In this document: piece after piece, positions 46,705 through 58,512 of the stretch | Position numbering within the stretch: the first letter of the stretch is position 1 | Layout: every line of letters starts with the position of its first letter | NCBI GenBank assembly: GCA_022605405.1 | Contig: JABYQQ010000034.1 | Coordinates: forward strand, 62,001 to 126,000 | Origin: Earliella scabrosa | Taxonomy: Eukaryota; Basidiomycota; Agaricomycetes; Polyporales; Polyporaceae | Length of the DNA stretch: 64,000 bases | Direction of reading: 5' to 3' | Translations under genes and position numbers: made by a program | The notes under the pieces: generated by a model | Database searches by the model: none | What the model saw: only the letters and a program-made list of their open reading frames with translations | What the model was told of the DNA's origin: nothing

Positions 46705-49478
46705 TCAGTCGTGGTAGTACTTGAACAGGAGGAGATCCTTGCTCAATCTCACTCCGTGTCTGACGTTGAAGTTTCTGTGAGCGTACTTTCAGGGCTAAAA
46801 CCACGAGGACTCACTTTGTTTGCATGTGATGCGCGAGGACGTCGACATTCCTGGGCAACCACAGGTTTGGCAAACGCCTGGCCCTCCGCGCGAGGTTGTG
46901 GCAGATCTTGCAGCTGGGTTTATCCGGCGCTGCACCCATGGCCGCCGTCACCTCATCGAATACTTCCTGAGGTACCCCGAAATCAGGATACATGAGCGCT
47001 TCTCCCGGAGACAGCAGTTGCAGACATGCATCCATAGGATTGTGGTCGTCCCTTGGAAGATGATCAGGAGAACCACCCTTCTTCCTGTGAGGAGAGCCCG
47101 AGTATCAGCCCATAATCACAAATGACAAACGGGGAGTACTCACATGTGCTCTACCCTGGTTTTGTAATAGTCGACCTCGTGCACAACGTGGCTGACCTGC
47201 ATCACCGCGCAAGCTGTCAATATCCGCCCCAGGCAAAACATGTACAGCGAGGACCTACCATGGTGGCCCATCGTGGACTCTCCGCCGGCGCAAGCATAGG
47301 GTTCCCGCACTTGCATACTATCCTCCCACTCATGACGAGCGCATCCAGGACCGCATGCGACGTGTCTTCGGGCAGTCCCAGCCCCGCCAACGCCCTCTGC
47401 GCGTACTCCTCCCCATTCCGCATTGCGTTGATTCATGGCTGCTGCACCCACCGTGACCGGCAGCGATTGCGTAGGTCCTCGTATCCACGCCGCGGCCATC
47501 GGTCGTTCCATTTGAGCTTCGGATGCGCCGTGCGCCAATGTGTGCAGATATCCCACGCAGACAGGGCACCGTCAAACCGACACCATAGGCTCGGACAGAC
47601 GAAGAGAGAGGTCGCCTTGCTGAGCTCTGCGTCGATCTGCGCCGCGGTATATTCTGGCATGGACTGCGCCGCGTCCTTCCGGACGTTCAGGCTGCGTTGC
47701 CGCTCGCGGTGCAGCATTCCGACCAGATCGCGCTTCGCTTGGGAGACGTAGCCCCGTGCCTCGCTCAGCAGCTGCTGCTCGACTGCGGCAAACCATGTTG
47801 ACGTGACTGGCACGGACCGGTCGGCCGCAGAGGCGAGTACAGCCAGACAGGGCAGAAGGCAGGCGTCATGCAGGTTCGGCATGAACGGGCGAATGTCCTC
47901 TGGCGCTCGGTCAACGAGGTCGGCATAGTAGGGCCCGATCTCCTCCCAACGCTTCTTGAGCTGCACTTCGACAATGAGAGCCTTGAGCTTGGGCAGGGCG
48001 GTGGCCCAGACTAGCGAGATCGAGACTTGAGAGGAAGGTCATCCGGACATAGTGTAAGGTCAACGTACTTCGGTCCGTGAGTGCTCGCGGCTGGTTGAGG
48101 ATCTTGTTCCATGCGTCGTTCACAGGAAAGTCTTCCTCGGCGTACCCCATATTCCGCAACTTCTCCGTGATGCTGTCCGTCGCGACGGCGTCAGCAGGCG
48201 AACGGGCTTAGTAGACAATTGACCGCATGACACTCACTCACGACGCCGTTGTGCCATTGCATCCTTGTTCTGAGTATTTCTGTCGTTCTTTATCTTGCAT
48301 AGCCATTCATCCACAGCTACGCCATGCTATGTCATTGTTAGCAAGGACTGAACGGTTGGAATATCAGAGCGAATAAAGTTGACCTTTTGCATCTCGGTGG
48401 CATACGCCTGTCGCGCCTTGATGAAGGCTGCCTGCGACTGACAGTCAGAAGACTGCAGATCGTCTATGACACCCATGACAGCGAAAACTTCGGGTATGTA
48501 GTAATCGTCCCAATCGCCATTCATCCTGGAGTCGCCTTATGCAGATGCAATCCCGGAGAGGCGCAGATAGTTGAACGGGCAGGGAGACAGAGGGGAACAT
48601 GTTAGTATCTGCAAGATTCCCTCGAGCCGATTGAAGGACGTTTGGCCACTTACCAGAAGTGTTGTTGTTTCGTGCGGTAACCAACAGGCTATAGAATGCC
48701 TTCTTCTTGTTGTCGTCCCATCCCTTGTTCGCGATAGACGGAATATCTCGACCTACCTGAAAGCTATCTCGGAATGACGCAATTAGACTTGGCGTCCGCT
48801 CAAGTGTCGTGTCGTGATGATATCTACTCACTTCATTCTACAGCATGGCACACAGAACCGCAGCGCGAGACTGTGGCTCACCCTTCTCGTCCGCTCGGAC
48901 CCACAGGTCTACATGCAACAGTCAGTGAAACATCGACAGAACTTTACAGACAGGAGCACTCACGAAGCAGTGATGGTCGAACAGGGAGGCAGCGTAGCGC
49001 GGCTCGGACAAGTGTGGTGGGCAGTCCGGCAGTCCAGGCTTATTTCTCCGCGCAGCCTTCCAGAGGCGGCTGTTCCCCTTCGACATGAGCAGCGCGCGCA
49101 GCTCTTTCGACGTGCGAGCGAGATGGAGCAGGTCCAGCGGCTCCAGCCAGGTGACAACCTGTGTATACGTTGTTGTCCGAAGTGAGTGAACCCGTGAGCG
49201 AGAGTCATGTTGAGGGGCAACACACTTCATAGAAGATCTCCAGAGGTACATTCATCAGATCCTTGAGCTTCCCGGTGCGCACACGCAGTGATGTCTTCCT
49301 TTCCTTTGAGCAACCACCACTATTGCGGAGATCGCTTGGGGACGCTTCGATCGGTCGGAGGCTCGTACTGAGTCTGATGGCATCTGTGAGAGCGTCATTG
49401 AATGGTGGACTATGTGCGACTTCAAGAGTCGCTACACAAGTAGTTATGCGCACCGATCGTTATGTGTTCAGCAGCCAT
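46705..49478 (-). CDS. F-box protein B, lineage-specific family
   Basis: The first exon is only 25 nt (49478-49454, MAAEHITI), followed by a 70-nt intron. I chose it because the next exon (from 49383, AIRLSTSLRP) has no upstream in-frame ATG of its own. The split F-box reads MNVPLEIFYEV, intron, VVTWLEPLDLLHLARTSKELRA, RAARRNKPGLPDCP-like RRNKPGLPDCPPHL, then EPRYAASLFDHHCF. The middle and C-terminal parts match F-box A: long helices, a C...C...H-x4-H element (VCPSLWC, THWRTAHPKLKW), SCKICHNLARR and AHHMQTK. The last exon ends NVRHGVRLSKDLLLFKYYHD. The role is inferred as an SCF adaptor. It is divergent from MYND1, and the pair is a duplicate of F-box C/MYND2. Confidence 0.75.
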
Positions 49479-50404
49479 GTATCAGAAATCTCGGAGTGGA
49501 ATGCGAGGGGTCTCGTTGGGCATCGAATGAGCGGTGCGGTCCATTATTTATGGTCGCATGCAGACAAAGCCGAGTGGCCCAGTCGCAGCTTCCAGTTTGG
49601 TCATAGCAATGGGGCCATGTTGTAGTACAGGTCAATGCCCACAACGCGAAAATATGAGTGGCACGGGCAGTCGCACCAAGCTTTAGCGCAATAGGTGTCG
49701 GATGATGGAATTGCGGGCATGTGCAAGCATCGTAGACTGGGCGATGGTCAAGAAGTTTGAAGTTGTCTTCAGAGTGAGGTCTAGCACGAGTATGGAGACG
49801 TCCACTCTCAGATGAATTTCTGCTTTTCCTTAGAGAGCGCGTCAAAACAACGAGAAGGTCGGTCTTGATAGCTGTCGATCGCGACGACGTGCTGTACGCA
49901 GGAGTGAAAGCCGAGTGATCAAAGCACTGTCAAAGCGCAGAGCCCAGTCGATGTCGATGAAGGTCGATGACTATCCGATCGGGCCGGTAGCTCCGGCGTC
50001 ACCGCTATCAATTTCGAACAAGTTCGAGGTTCGTGCTTGTCCTCTTCGAGCCTCTAGGACCCTTCCTCTCTTGAATCTCCGCATCGACACCCAATGCTAC
50101 GCGCCGAACTCTGAAGATGGGAAGGTCGATCGCCAGTCAAGATGCCTCCTAGAAAGACCACTCCGTTGAGGGCGTGAGCATAGTACAGTGCTGGCATGGG
50201 AGCATGGAGCTCGAGGAGATCGGGGGAGGGGAGGGCACATGGCGCATGGTGCGCACTGCGTCGCGAAGACTGCAATCTCGATCTACCACGACCGACTAGC
50301 CCCATCAGATAATTGCCAGCCCACGAGGCTTGAGGGTAGGTACCGCGTTCGACTTTGCTTCGAGGACCGTAGCTCTGACCTATCAACATCCATTCCACTC
50401 ACGA
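49479..50404. promoter_or_regulatory. Divergent spacer, F-box B / MYND1
   Basis: About 925 bp separate the two start codons. No TATA box or coding exon is clear. It is the counterpart of the 721-bp spacer between F-box C and MYND2. Confidence 0.45.
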
Positions 50405-51659
50405 ATGTCCGCGTCGCCTACTTCCTTCCGGCTCTTCACTTCCCCAGATGTCTGCGAGGGCACTCCAGTCGCCCTCGGCCGCAGCCACGCATCCTGGTTC
50501 CTCGTCTACGCCCGTCCAGCGGGGATGGTCATGAAGCGCCTCCACATGTGCCTCAACTTCGTCGTCCCCGGAGACGCGAGCACCGTCAGCGCCGTCTCGC
50601 CCGACTCGGGCCAGCCCTGCTTCACGGTCGGAGGATCACGCGGCGAGGAGGTCATGGACGCCCTTCTCGCGTTGCGCGACGAGAACGGTCGTGCTCCCGT
50701 CAAGGTCGTGAAGGAGTACCCTGCGGATGATCCATACCAACTCCGCGCCGTGGTCCAAGTGGAGGTGTCCGAGAAGGAGCTCATCCATGCATGCGCGCGT
50801 TGCGGGCGCTGGGAGGCCATCTTCGGTGCGCGATTCCTCCGCTGCGGGATGTGCAGGTCCAGGTCCTATTGCTCGAAGCAGGTACGTGTCCATGTCTCCC
50901 TATTGACGTGCAGCGACCGAGGCAAGCCATCCTTCTCAGTGCCAAAAACAAGACTGGAAGCCTGCATACCACAAAGGCGAGTGTGCTTTAATCAAGGAGG
51001 GCAAGGCTTTCGAAGTCGAGGAGCGCCGCAAATTGCACAACAACGGCTGGTGGTTCGACTACAGCGATATCGGTCCGCCTTGCTACGTCTCTCCATACTA
51101 TCATCGTGTCTGACTGTCGCACACTACAGGGACCACATCCTTGCTCATCGGCAGCGGTGAAGACGACTACGAGCGCGCCATGGACCAGTGCGACAACGGC
51201 TACCTCGCCTACGGCAGGCGCTTCGTCCCTCGCGATGTCCCTCCAGACACTCGTCCTCCCGACACTGGGTTCATTCCGACTGGAGATGGCGCTATCGACG
51301 GGTACCTCCTCGAAGTCTCCAATCTCAAGGCATCAGGAGCGCCGGACTTTCTGCTCGACGCCGCGAACGCATGCAGCGGTCAATTCAGCAGCTCCGGCCT
51401 GGCTGAGAGCGACATCCCGGAGATTCCACCTCTTCCCGCCAGCGCCGGATTCGTTTTGACTGGGGATCCGACGCTCGACGAGCTCCGCCTCTTTCATCAC
51501 CTCAGCAATCATGAGTCCGAAGAAGATATGCAAGAGTTGCAAAAGGTCCTGGATGAGCGGGCGAAGGCGACGGAGATGCGGTCCCGTCTGCGGGACGAGA
51601 ACGTCGCAAGGGCGTTGAGGAACAGGGAAGCTGCCACTGCGCGCTTCAACTCTATGTGA
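50405..51659 (+). CDS. MYND zinc-finger protein 1
   Basis: Three exons (50405-50881, 50940-51072, 51130-51659) give 379 aa. The N-terminal 135 residues (FRLFTSPDVCEGTPVALGR, HASWFLVY, MCLNFVVPGD) form an unnamed domain shared with MYND2. The MYND finger starts at CARCGRWEAIF and continues LRCGMCRSRSYCSKQ, then CQKQDWKPAYHKGEC across the intron, giving all seven Cys and one His of the C6HC fold. RRKLHNNGWWFDYSDI follows. The rest is charged and ends in a helix. MYND fingers mediate protein contacts; there is no SET domain, so this is not a methyltransferase. The partner is unknown. Its stop lies 57 bp from the F-box C stop (convergent). Confidence 0.85.
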
Positions 51660-51715
51660 TTGCACGTACAACAGTCCAACGAATCGAGATACCAATACAC
51701 TTGCCCTTAGCCTTT

Positions 51716-53573
51716 CTACCCGCAAACTAGAGCCTCTGTGAGCGTCTTCCCCTGCCTACGAACAGCACACTCGTTAGTGCGAACAGGACGCAGGGGGACG
51801 GAAGCTTACTTCGTCTTCATGTGATGCGCCATCACCCACATTTATCCTCTACGTCTCTCTCCAACCAACAAAACACGGGGGAACGGATGCGTTCCCCGCC
51901 AGTAGTTGCGTGAATGTCGACGCACACCCGGCCTGCACCGCATGCTGTTGTATATCGCTGAGAAGCCTGTCTTCAATGGTAGCGAACAGGTCCATGGTGA
52001 TTGTCGCGCGAGCATCGTTGGTCTGCGCGAGCTCCTTAATCGACGGTAGGGAGCTGATGTCGCAGCGGTTGGGGAAGAAGCATTGTTCATCTTCGGGGAA
52101 CCTCTCGGATACGAAAGCGTCATACAGCACTCGGATCTCCTCGTGTCGGATTCTCAGTCGCCCCTCGCGAGCGGCAGCGCGATCGTCTTTCTCTTGAGCG
52201 AGCAGGATCTCGAGCTTCGGACGTATGTTCTTCCAGACTGTCACTTACGACGTCAGCAGCAATTGAGTCGAGGATGCACATCCACACTTACTGCGATCTG
52301 TGAGCTCCGCGCGTTGGTTCAAGATCTTGTTCCAGGCAGCCGTCTTCGGGTAGTCGGTCTTTGAGTAACCTAACTCTCTCAGCTTCTCCTTGATGCTATA
52401 ACCAAATCAGCTGGTCGCTTTGATTGAGTTCATGAACACTTACGCCTTTCGTCGCCCCATTTGCGACTGCCTGCCGTCCAGGAATCTCTTGGTTAAACCG
52501 TCATGATACCACTTGCCGACCGCGTGTCCGTGCTAAATGAGCAGAACTCAACTTTGTTTGTAGAAGGGAGAACGTTAAGTTCACCCACCATTTGCATATG
52601 TCTGGTGAAATTTTGTCGATCGGCAACGAAATGTTGTAGTCCAGCCTGATCAGACTTGAGCCGGATCATTTCTTCGTAAACGGCGTAAAGTTCGGCCACG
52701 TAATATTTATGATACACATTGTTGTGCTCGGGCTCAGCGCCTGAGGGTCAGTCCGAAGAAGTCATTAGTTCGAGTTTCATACAATGCACGCTCCTTACTA
52801 GTGTAGAATGAACTCGACGAGACGACCATCGACCACATCTTGGTTTTGATGCTCAACGGGACGATAGAGCCTTCCACATGCTTTCCCTCTCGAATACTGA
52901 GCAGAGGCGGTGAGTGTGCTGTGAATGACAGATAATAAGAAGATTTACTTAGTCTTACAGCAAGGCGCGCAGAGCCTGAGAGCAAGCGCATAGTCGGTGC
53001 AAGACGAACGAGCAATGCCACAAGCCTAAATGGAAGGATAAGTGCCAGCCACGCAAGACTGTTGAGGAATACACTGACGAAACAATACTGATCAAACACA
53101 ACGGCGGCGTAACGGGGTTCCGCAAGGATGTCGGGGCAATCAGGCAGCCCGGGGATGTTCTTCCGCGCCGCCTTCCACAGGGTGATGCTGTCTTTCGACA
53201 TGAGCAGCGACCTGAGAAACTTGGACGCCCGTGCGAGGTGTAGAAGGTCGAGGGGCTTCAACCACGAGACGATCTGTTCGGGGTAATTTCGAAGCGCATA
53301 TTTACGTGTATGCGCTCAGCCTATGCCTAGGTGAGAGAAGTATTGGGAGTGATCACGAACCTCATAGAAGATATCCTTGGACACTTCCATAAGCCCAGCA
53401 AGTCGTCCGGCTCTCCCCCGCAGCTTTCGCGGGTTCTTGGGCTCCACCTTTGTGGGCTCTTTGCCCTTGCGACCCGCCCTTCTCGCCCGCTTCGCTTCAC
53501 GGGTCTCCCAAGGGCTGGCAGGGCGAGGCCGGAGCTTCATGGTCAACGCAACAGCATCTGCTGGAGCAGACAT
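51716..53573 (-). CDS. F-box protein C, paralogue with shortened C-terminus
   Basis: It starts MSAPADAVALTMKLRPR. The basic region (REAKRARRAGRKGKEP) is followed by the split F-box MEVSKDIFYEV, intron, IVSWLKPLDLLHLARASKFLRS, RKNIPGLPDCPDIL and EPRYAAVVFDQYCF, very close to A and B. The helical middle (LEILLAQEKDDRAAAREGRLRIRHEE) is kept. Compared with A and B, however, the zinc-like block (VCxxC...HWxTAHPxLxW) and the following CKxC block are missing. The frame passes from about GCASTFTQLLAG almost directly to AHHMKTK, then a last exon KQGKTLTEALVCG. Loss of about 200 residues is therefore seen. It may still work as an adaptor or may be decaying. It is divergent from MYND2. Confidence 0.65.
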
Positions 53574-54294
53574 CGGCCGAACGTTTTAAACGGCCATGGA
53601 CTTAACCGCAGACGTACCAACTGCGTCGGATGGCACCGACATACTGTACTAGCACAGTGCTAGCTCAAGCCGGGGTCAAATAGTAGTCACGACACAGAAA
53701 ATCAAGCGAAATCCGTTTGAGGGGTATCGAGCTAGGACGAGGATAGGACTGCACGAGGATGGTGGTGGTCCCAAGTCAAGCGCGAGGAGCCTGACGCCCG
53801 ACGCGGTCAACCCACTGGATCCGGACCGACGGTGCCGACACGTGCACTACCCGACTTCAATGGCAACTTGCTGCTGAGCGGCCTGGCAGTGCACCCACAG
53901 ACGGTCTTGAAGTATACGATGCCTCCCGGGCTTTCTCCATGGTAGTATCACCTCCACTCACATTAGCAGCGACTCACGGGCCACCTGTGGTGGTACATAA
54001 GGACTCTCGTCCGAAGACAGTTGCAAGTTCGGGTGTGGCATCTCCGAGCTCTGGCAGAGCTTCCTGAAGTACTGGCCGAACTCGGTGTTGGTTCATTCTT
54101 CACGAACGAGCACTCTGACGCATCAATTCATGACGCAGGTCACCTTAAGTCTCATCTCGCGCTTCGATTCATCAGATAACTCGTCCCTTTGTCCTGCCCT
54201 CAAGGCGTCTGTGGCACGCACGAGTATATAGCCCGGCGGTCTGACGCTTTCCTCCCATCCATCGACTCTCCGAGAGGTATCAACACCACTCATC
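53574..54294. promoter_or_regulatory. Divergent spacer, F-box C / MYND2, with TATA box
   Basis: The sequence GAGTATATAGCCC puts a TATA box at 54225-54230, about 65 bp before the MYND2 ATG. No TATA element is obvious for F-box C and no coding exon is seen. Confidence 0.6.
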
Positions 54295-55781
54295 ATGTCC
54301 TCCAATACTAATGCTCAGCGCTCGCCCTTCCGCGTCTTCACCCACCCGACCGTGCAAGACGGCAGCCAAATAGCTCTCGGGCGCACCCACGCCTCCTGGT
54401 ACCTCATCTTCGCGAGCCCCAATGGCACATCCATGGACCGTGCCTTCATGTGCGTCAACTTCATCGACCCGTCCGACCCAACGACCGTCGGCGTCGTCTC
54501 GCCGCACGGCCGGCCCCGATTCAGCATCGGAGGCACCCTCCGCGAGGATATCATAAAGAACCTTCTCTTCCTCCGCGACGCAGAAGGCCGTCCTCTCGTC
54601 AAGATGGTGAAGCAGCCGTACCACCCATCGTACAAACGCGGTGTGCGTATGGCCGCTGATGTGCTTGTCCCCGAGAGCGAGCTCGCGCATGCCTGTGCGC
54701 GATGCGGGCGATGGGAGACGCAACTCGGGCCACGGTTCCTCCGATGCGGCGGCTGCAAGGATAGGTACTACTGCTCCAAGGAGGTGGGCTGCTTTAGTGT
54801 CTTTGTCGCATATTTCGTGGCTCACCTTTGTTAATCCAGTGCCAGAAAGACGACTGGACGCGGGCCTACCACAAAGGGGAGTGCAAGCTGCTGCAGAAAG
54901 GGAAGGCATACGAGGTCGAGCGGCGGCGCAAGCTGCACGACAACGGCTGGTGGTTCGAGAACAGCACGCTCGGTGAGACCCTTCTCTCTCACTCTGCGTG
55001 CTTTGCATCTCTGTTCTCATCAGCGTGTACCTCAGGTACGACGAGATTGCTCGAAGGCGCTGGAGGGGACGCATACGGGCGCGCTCTCGACGAGGGTGAC
55101 TACCTATCCATCGCGTATGGCAAACCCACCCTGCCTCACGACGTGCCCCTCATTGCCCGCACTCCCTCGGCCCTGGCGTCTACCAACCAGGATGGAGATC
55201 AGAACGACCTCCCGCCCGGGTTTGTCTCCACGGGGCACGCAGACACCGACCGCTACCTTATCGAGATGTACCGCTTCAAGAACTCCAACCCACCCGCGGA
55301 GGTCCTAGATGTCCTGCGCGTCTCGCACAACACCCCGTCCGAGCCCGTGCGCCGCCTCACCATGGAGGACCTCCCCGTCATTCCTCCCCTCCCATCTTAC
55401 CCTGGCTTCACCCCCACAGGCGACCCGACGCTCGATGAGGTGCTGCTCTCCAAGCACCTCCGGCGTAGTGGCACCGTCGCCCAGCGGCGCGAGCTCCGCA
55501 GCCTCCTAGTCGAGCGCGAGAAGGCGCTCCAGAAGAGGCGGAGGCTCGCGGCGCAGGTCTTCCCAGACTCTGAGCTCAGGAAGGACGATGAGGCGCACAT
55601 TGCGGGGATGTCGGATGTGGGGCGGCTGGATGCGGCGGTGTACCTGTCGGACTCGGACAGCGCGAGCAGCATGGACTCGCTCGCGACCGTTCCCGACTCG
55701 TCGGACGAAGCCGATTTCTATGAGGATGAGAGTGAGGAGGGGCAGGAGGACTGGGACGAGCGGGACGAGGGGTTGGAGTGA
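54295..55781 (+). CDS. MYND zinc-finger protein 2
   Basis: Three exons (54295-54783, 54840-54972, 55036-55781) give 455 aa. The introns fall at exactly the same protein positions as in MYND1, and the middle exon is 133 nt in both. The N-terminal domain (FRVFTHPTVQDGSQIALGR, HASWYLIF) precedes CARCGRWETQLGPRFLRCG, GCKDRYYCSKE and CQKDDWTRAYHKGEC, the complete MYND ligand set. After GWWFENSTLG the proteins diverge more. Shared blocks PPGFVSTG, PVIPPLPSYPGFTPTGDPTLDE remain. The last 90 residues are Asp/Ser/Glu-rich (DSDSASSMDSL, EDESEEGQEDWDE), absent from MYND1. It is probably an adaptor protein; partner and location are unknown. Confidence 0.85.
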
Positions 55782-56044
55782 AGATTGTGTTGCGCGTACG
55801 CATAGAGGCTTCCGAGATACCAAGCAGGTTCAGTACCTACCATAAATGCTCACTCACCTTGTACATGGGCAATGCTCGTACACGAACCGTGAAACCGCGT
55901 GTTGGTAATCGAAGTTCAGCCGATGGGTCCGTCCGGGTATGTCTGTCATCGCAGTCACCACAAATACAGACTAGAGTACAGCATGGTGTCCTCGCGAGGA
56001 GCACCGCGCACAACCATGGTATCACGGGAGAGAATGTGGAGCGG

Positions 56045-57426
56045 TCACGCAAACCCGTTGAGGCGGTTCACAGCTTGCACACCCTGGCCGACGTTCACCC
56101 AGTCAAGAAGGACGAAGTTCGGCGCGCGACCTCTAGCGAAGCCCTGGCAGCCGCCCACGTTGGCCATGATCCTGCACAGACACCAATCAGCACTCGTCCA
56201 CAGCCCAGCTCGACACCGTGACTGATACTCACGAGTTGACGCTGTTCGTCTGGCTCGCCTGGACGCGGTCGGGGAGGATGATGCCGATGATCTCGACGTT
56301 GAGCGAGTGGTTGATCATGTACATCTGGTCCGCGGGCGCGAGCGGGCCCTTGGTCCGGTCGACCTTGCACGGGAACGAGTCGTCCGTCACGCTGAACGGC
56401 GTCTCCCACACGTTCGAGAACTGCGGGAGGAGGTACGGCACGCTCCGGTCGTCGTCCGCGCCGTTGTCGAGGAAGACGACGACGCGCTTGCCGCTGTCGA
56501 TCAACTGCCCGAGCGTCGGCCACTGCGGGGGCGCGGGTTGTGAGACATGGGGAGCGAGGCGCCGGATCAAGAGGGAGGAGACGTACCTCGTTCTGCTTCA
56601 TGGGCAGGTGAGGCGGGACGTATGCGAATGACGCGACGCCAGACTGCTCGAAGGCCGGTTTCCAGAAGTTCTGGAGAGAGACGTTCTCGGGGTTCGTCAA
56701 AATGAGGGTGAGGACCTCGTTCGGGTTCGCGTTGAGCCAGTCGTTGACCTTCTTGAGGTAGTTGAGCAAGCTACCGCCGTCGAAGAGGATCTGAGATATG
56801 CCACACTCGTCAGGGTCAACACAGCTAGGATGTTAGCGATGAAGACTAACGCAGGCTAAGGGAGCGATGTCAGTACACATGTCAAGAGATGCGAAACGAT
56901 GTGACACTAACCGGTGTGGCAGAGGTTCAGGGTACCGTCGTTCCTGCAGTTCCAAGTTTAGGCACGACTCTCTCGGAAAGCAACCATTCGACTCCACTCA
57001 CATGTGCGTCTGGCCCTGAAGCAGCCGCACACCGAGGTTCAGCTGCGCAGTCACGCCGACCTCCTGGTTCCGTCCAACTAAGAAGACAGTGAGCTGTGTG
57101 TAGCGGTGATGGAACAGTAGCGACACATACGAGCAAGGGGGTTGTCGCTCGCCGCAAACGAGTTATGGGCTGTAGTAGGTACATTAGTGCCCATATGTCA
57201 CGACTTGCCCGCCGTGTGCTCACCTCCAAGGAACGTGACGTTCCCATAACTGCGATTGCAGAGCTCCGAGCGTCCATTGCACACCGACGCCCTACAGTAG
57301 CATATGGGTCATCAACGTCGTGCTCTACGATAGACATAGATAAACGCACCTTTTCTCACGAACGATAGCACCGCTAACCGAGGCAACCGCAGCCGTGACG
57401 GCGAGGAAGAAGGATGCAACTCGCAT
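56045..57426 (-). CDS. Secreted PLC-like phosphodiesterase (PI-PLC X-type barrel)
   Basis: The start MRVASFFLAVTAAVASVSG is a signal peptide. The first catalytic histidine lies in NVTFLGAHNSFAASDNP (the Gly-Ala codons are split by an intron). GVTAQLNLGVRLLQGQTH, LLNYLKKVNDWLNANPNE, EVLTLILTNPENVSL, WPTLGQLIDSGKRVVVFLDNG and NVGGCQGFARGRAPNFVLLDWV follow, ending NRLNGFA. This is the layout of fungal PLC-like phosphodiesterases: an incomplete barrel without PLC Y or C2 domains. It would cleave phosphodiester bonds of inositol- or glycerol-lipids outside the cell; the substrate is inferred only. At least seven introns, with several tiny 5' exons, are needed. A TATAAAA box lies 117 bp upstream. 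No GPI-anchor signal is visible at the end. Confidence 0.85.
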
Positions 57427-58512
57427 GATGGCGAACGGAAGCTAGCGGCGGTCGTACAGACGGTGAAGTCGACGGGACGCGCGGGAGCCTGAGCTTGAGC
57501 CTGAGGGGGGCGCAAGGACAACACCCTCGCGCAGGGCGAGCATTTTATACTCTCGGGAGCAACTGTTCAGGAGAACGAGCGCATCATGAGAGCTCGAGAT
57601 GTGAGAGGAGAGCCGACTGTTCGAGGAGTGCAACACATGGGATGGATGCTTCGATGCCATGGCACCTGATTCAGGGCTACGGCGGCAGCGAAGTGGGCGC
57701 TGTGGCCAAGGACAACTTGTCGAGGAAGGTGAGATCGGCAGCCAGGGGAGAGCACAGGATGCACGGATTGTCCAGGAGGACCGCGCGGTGTTGTCTGATG
57801 CATGTTGCGGGGGAGAGTCGCACGTGGGATCAGGAATACTTCTCAGGAACGTTACGCAAGGAATGGTGGTTGGAGGCCATGTGGACGGACGTTGTCAGAT
57901 GCATGGCCGCGGCCGCTGCACTTGTACAGACTCGCCACGTTCGATGGCGTGGAATGAGTAGGTCTAGCAGGTGTTCGGTCTGTATGAGAGAATGCGTATA
58001 TAGCAAACCTATAGGTGGAACTTACGATCTACGTAGCCATCACAACATGCCGCAGCAGATCAGGATCTGCAGTCAGTAACAATGCCAAGGACGTGGGGTG
58101 GGCACCGCCTCATGAACACAGGGTATACATACCACGGGCAGCCTATGGTAGCACCTACATATGTACCGACCAGCTGAGAGAACACTAGTACTAGAGTTAC
58201 ATGAAGCTAACAGGGAGACCGAGGAGAGCTAGCACTCAGCGCTAAGCACCGACGAACTTAAGCTTCAGAGACGAGCCGACTCCGCGCAATACAACTTCCC
58301 ACGCCACAGACGCGTCGCGCGTCGCGTCCGGCTGCTCGCGTGTGTAGCACACTATCTTCATGCGCGAGTCGGGACCGTGCACATCTTCAAGTTCAAGTGA
58401 GCGGTGCGATGTGCCAAGCGCGAAGAGAGTCTTCACAAATGTCCAATCAGCTTTCCCCATTGACGAACTCGAGTACTTAGTATGGAGCCCAAGTGGCACG
58501 CACCACATCCTC
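57427..58512. other. Intergenic with an orphan minus-strand coding-like segment
   Basis: The PLC promoter includes TATAAAA on the minus strand at 57543-57549. At 58242-58508 a minus-strand open frame ending LGVGSS-like GVGSSLKLKFVGA with ADWTFVKTLFALG looks coding, but I could not splice it to the upstream gene, whose frame ends at 58513. The rest shows nothing. Confidence 0.4.
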
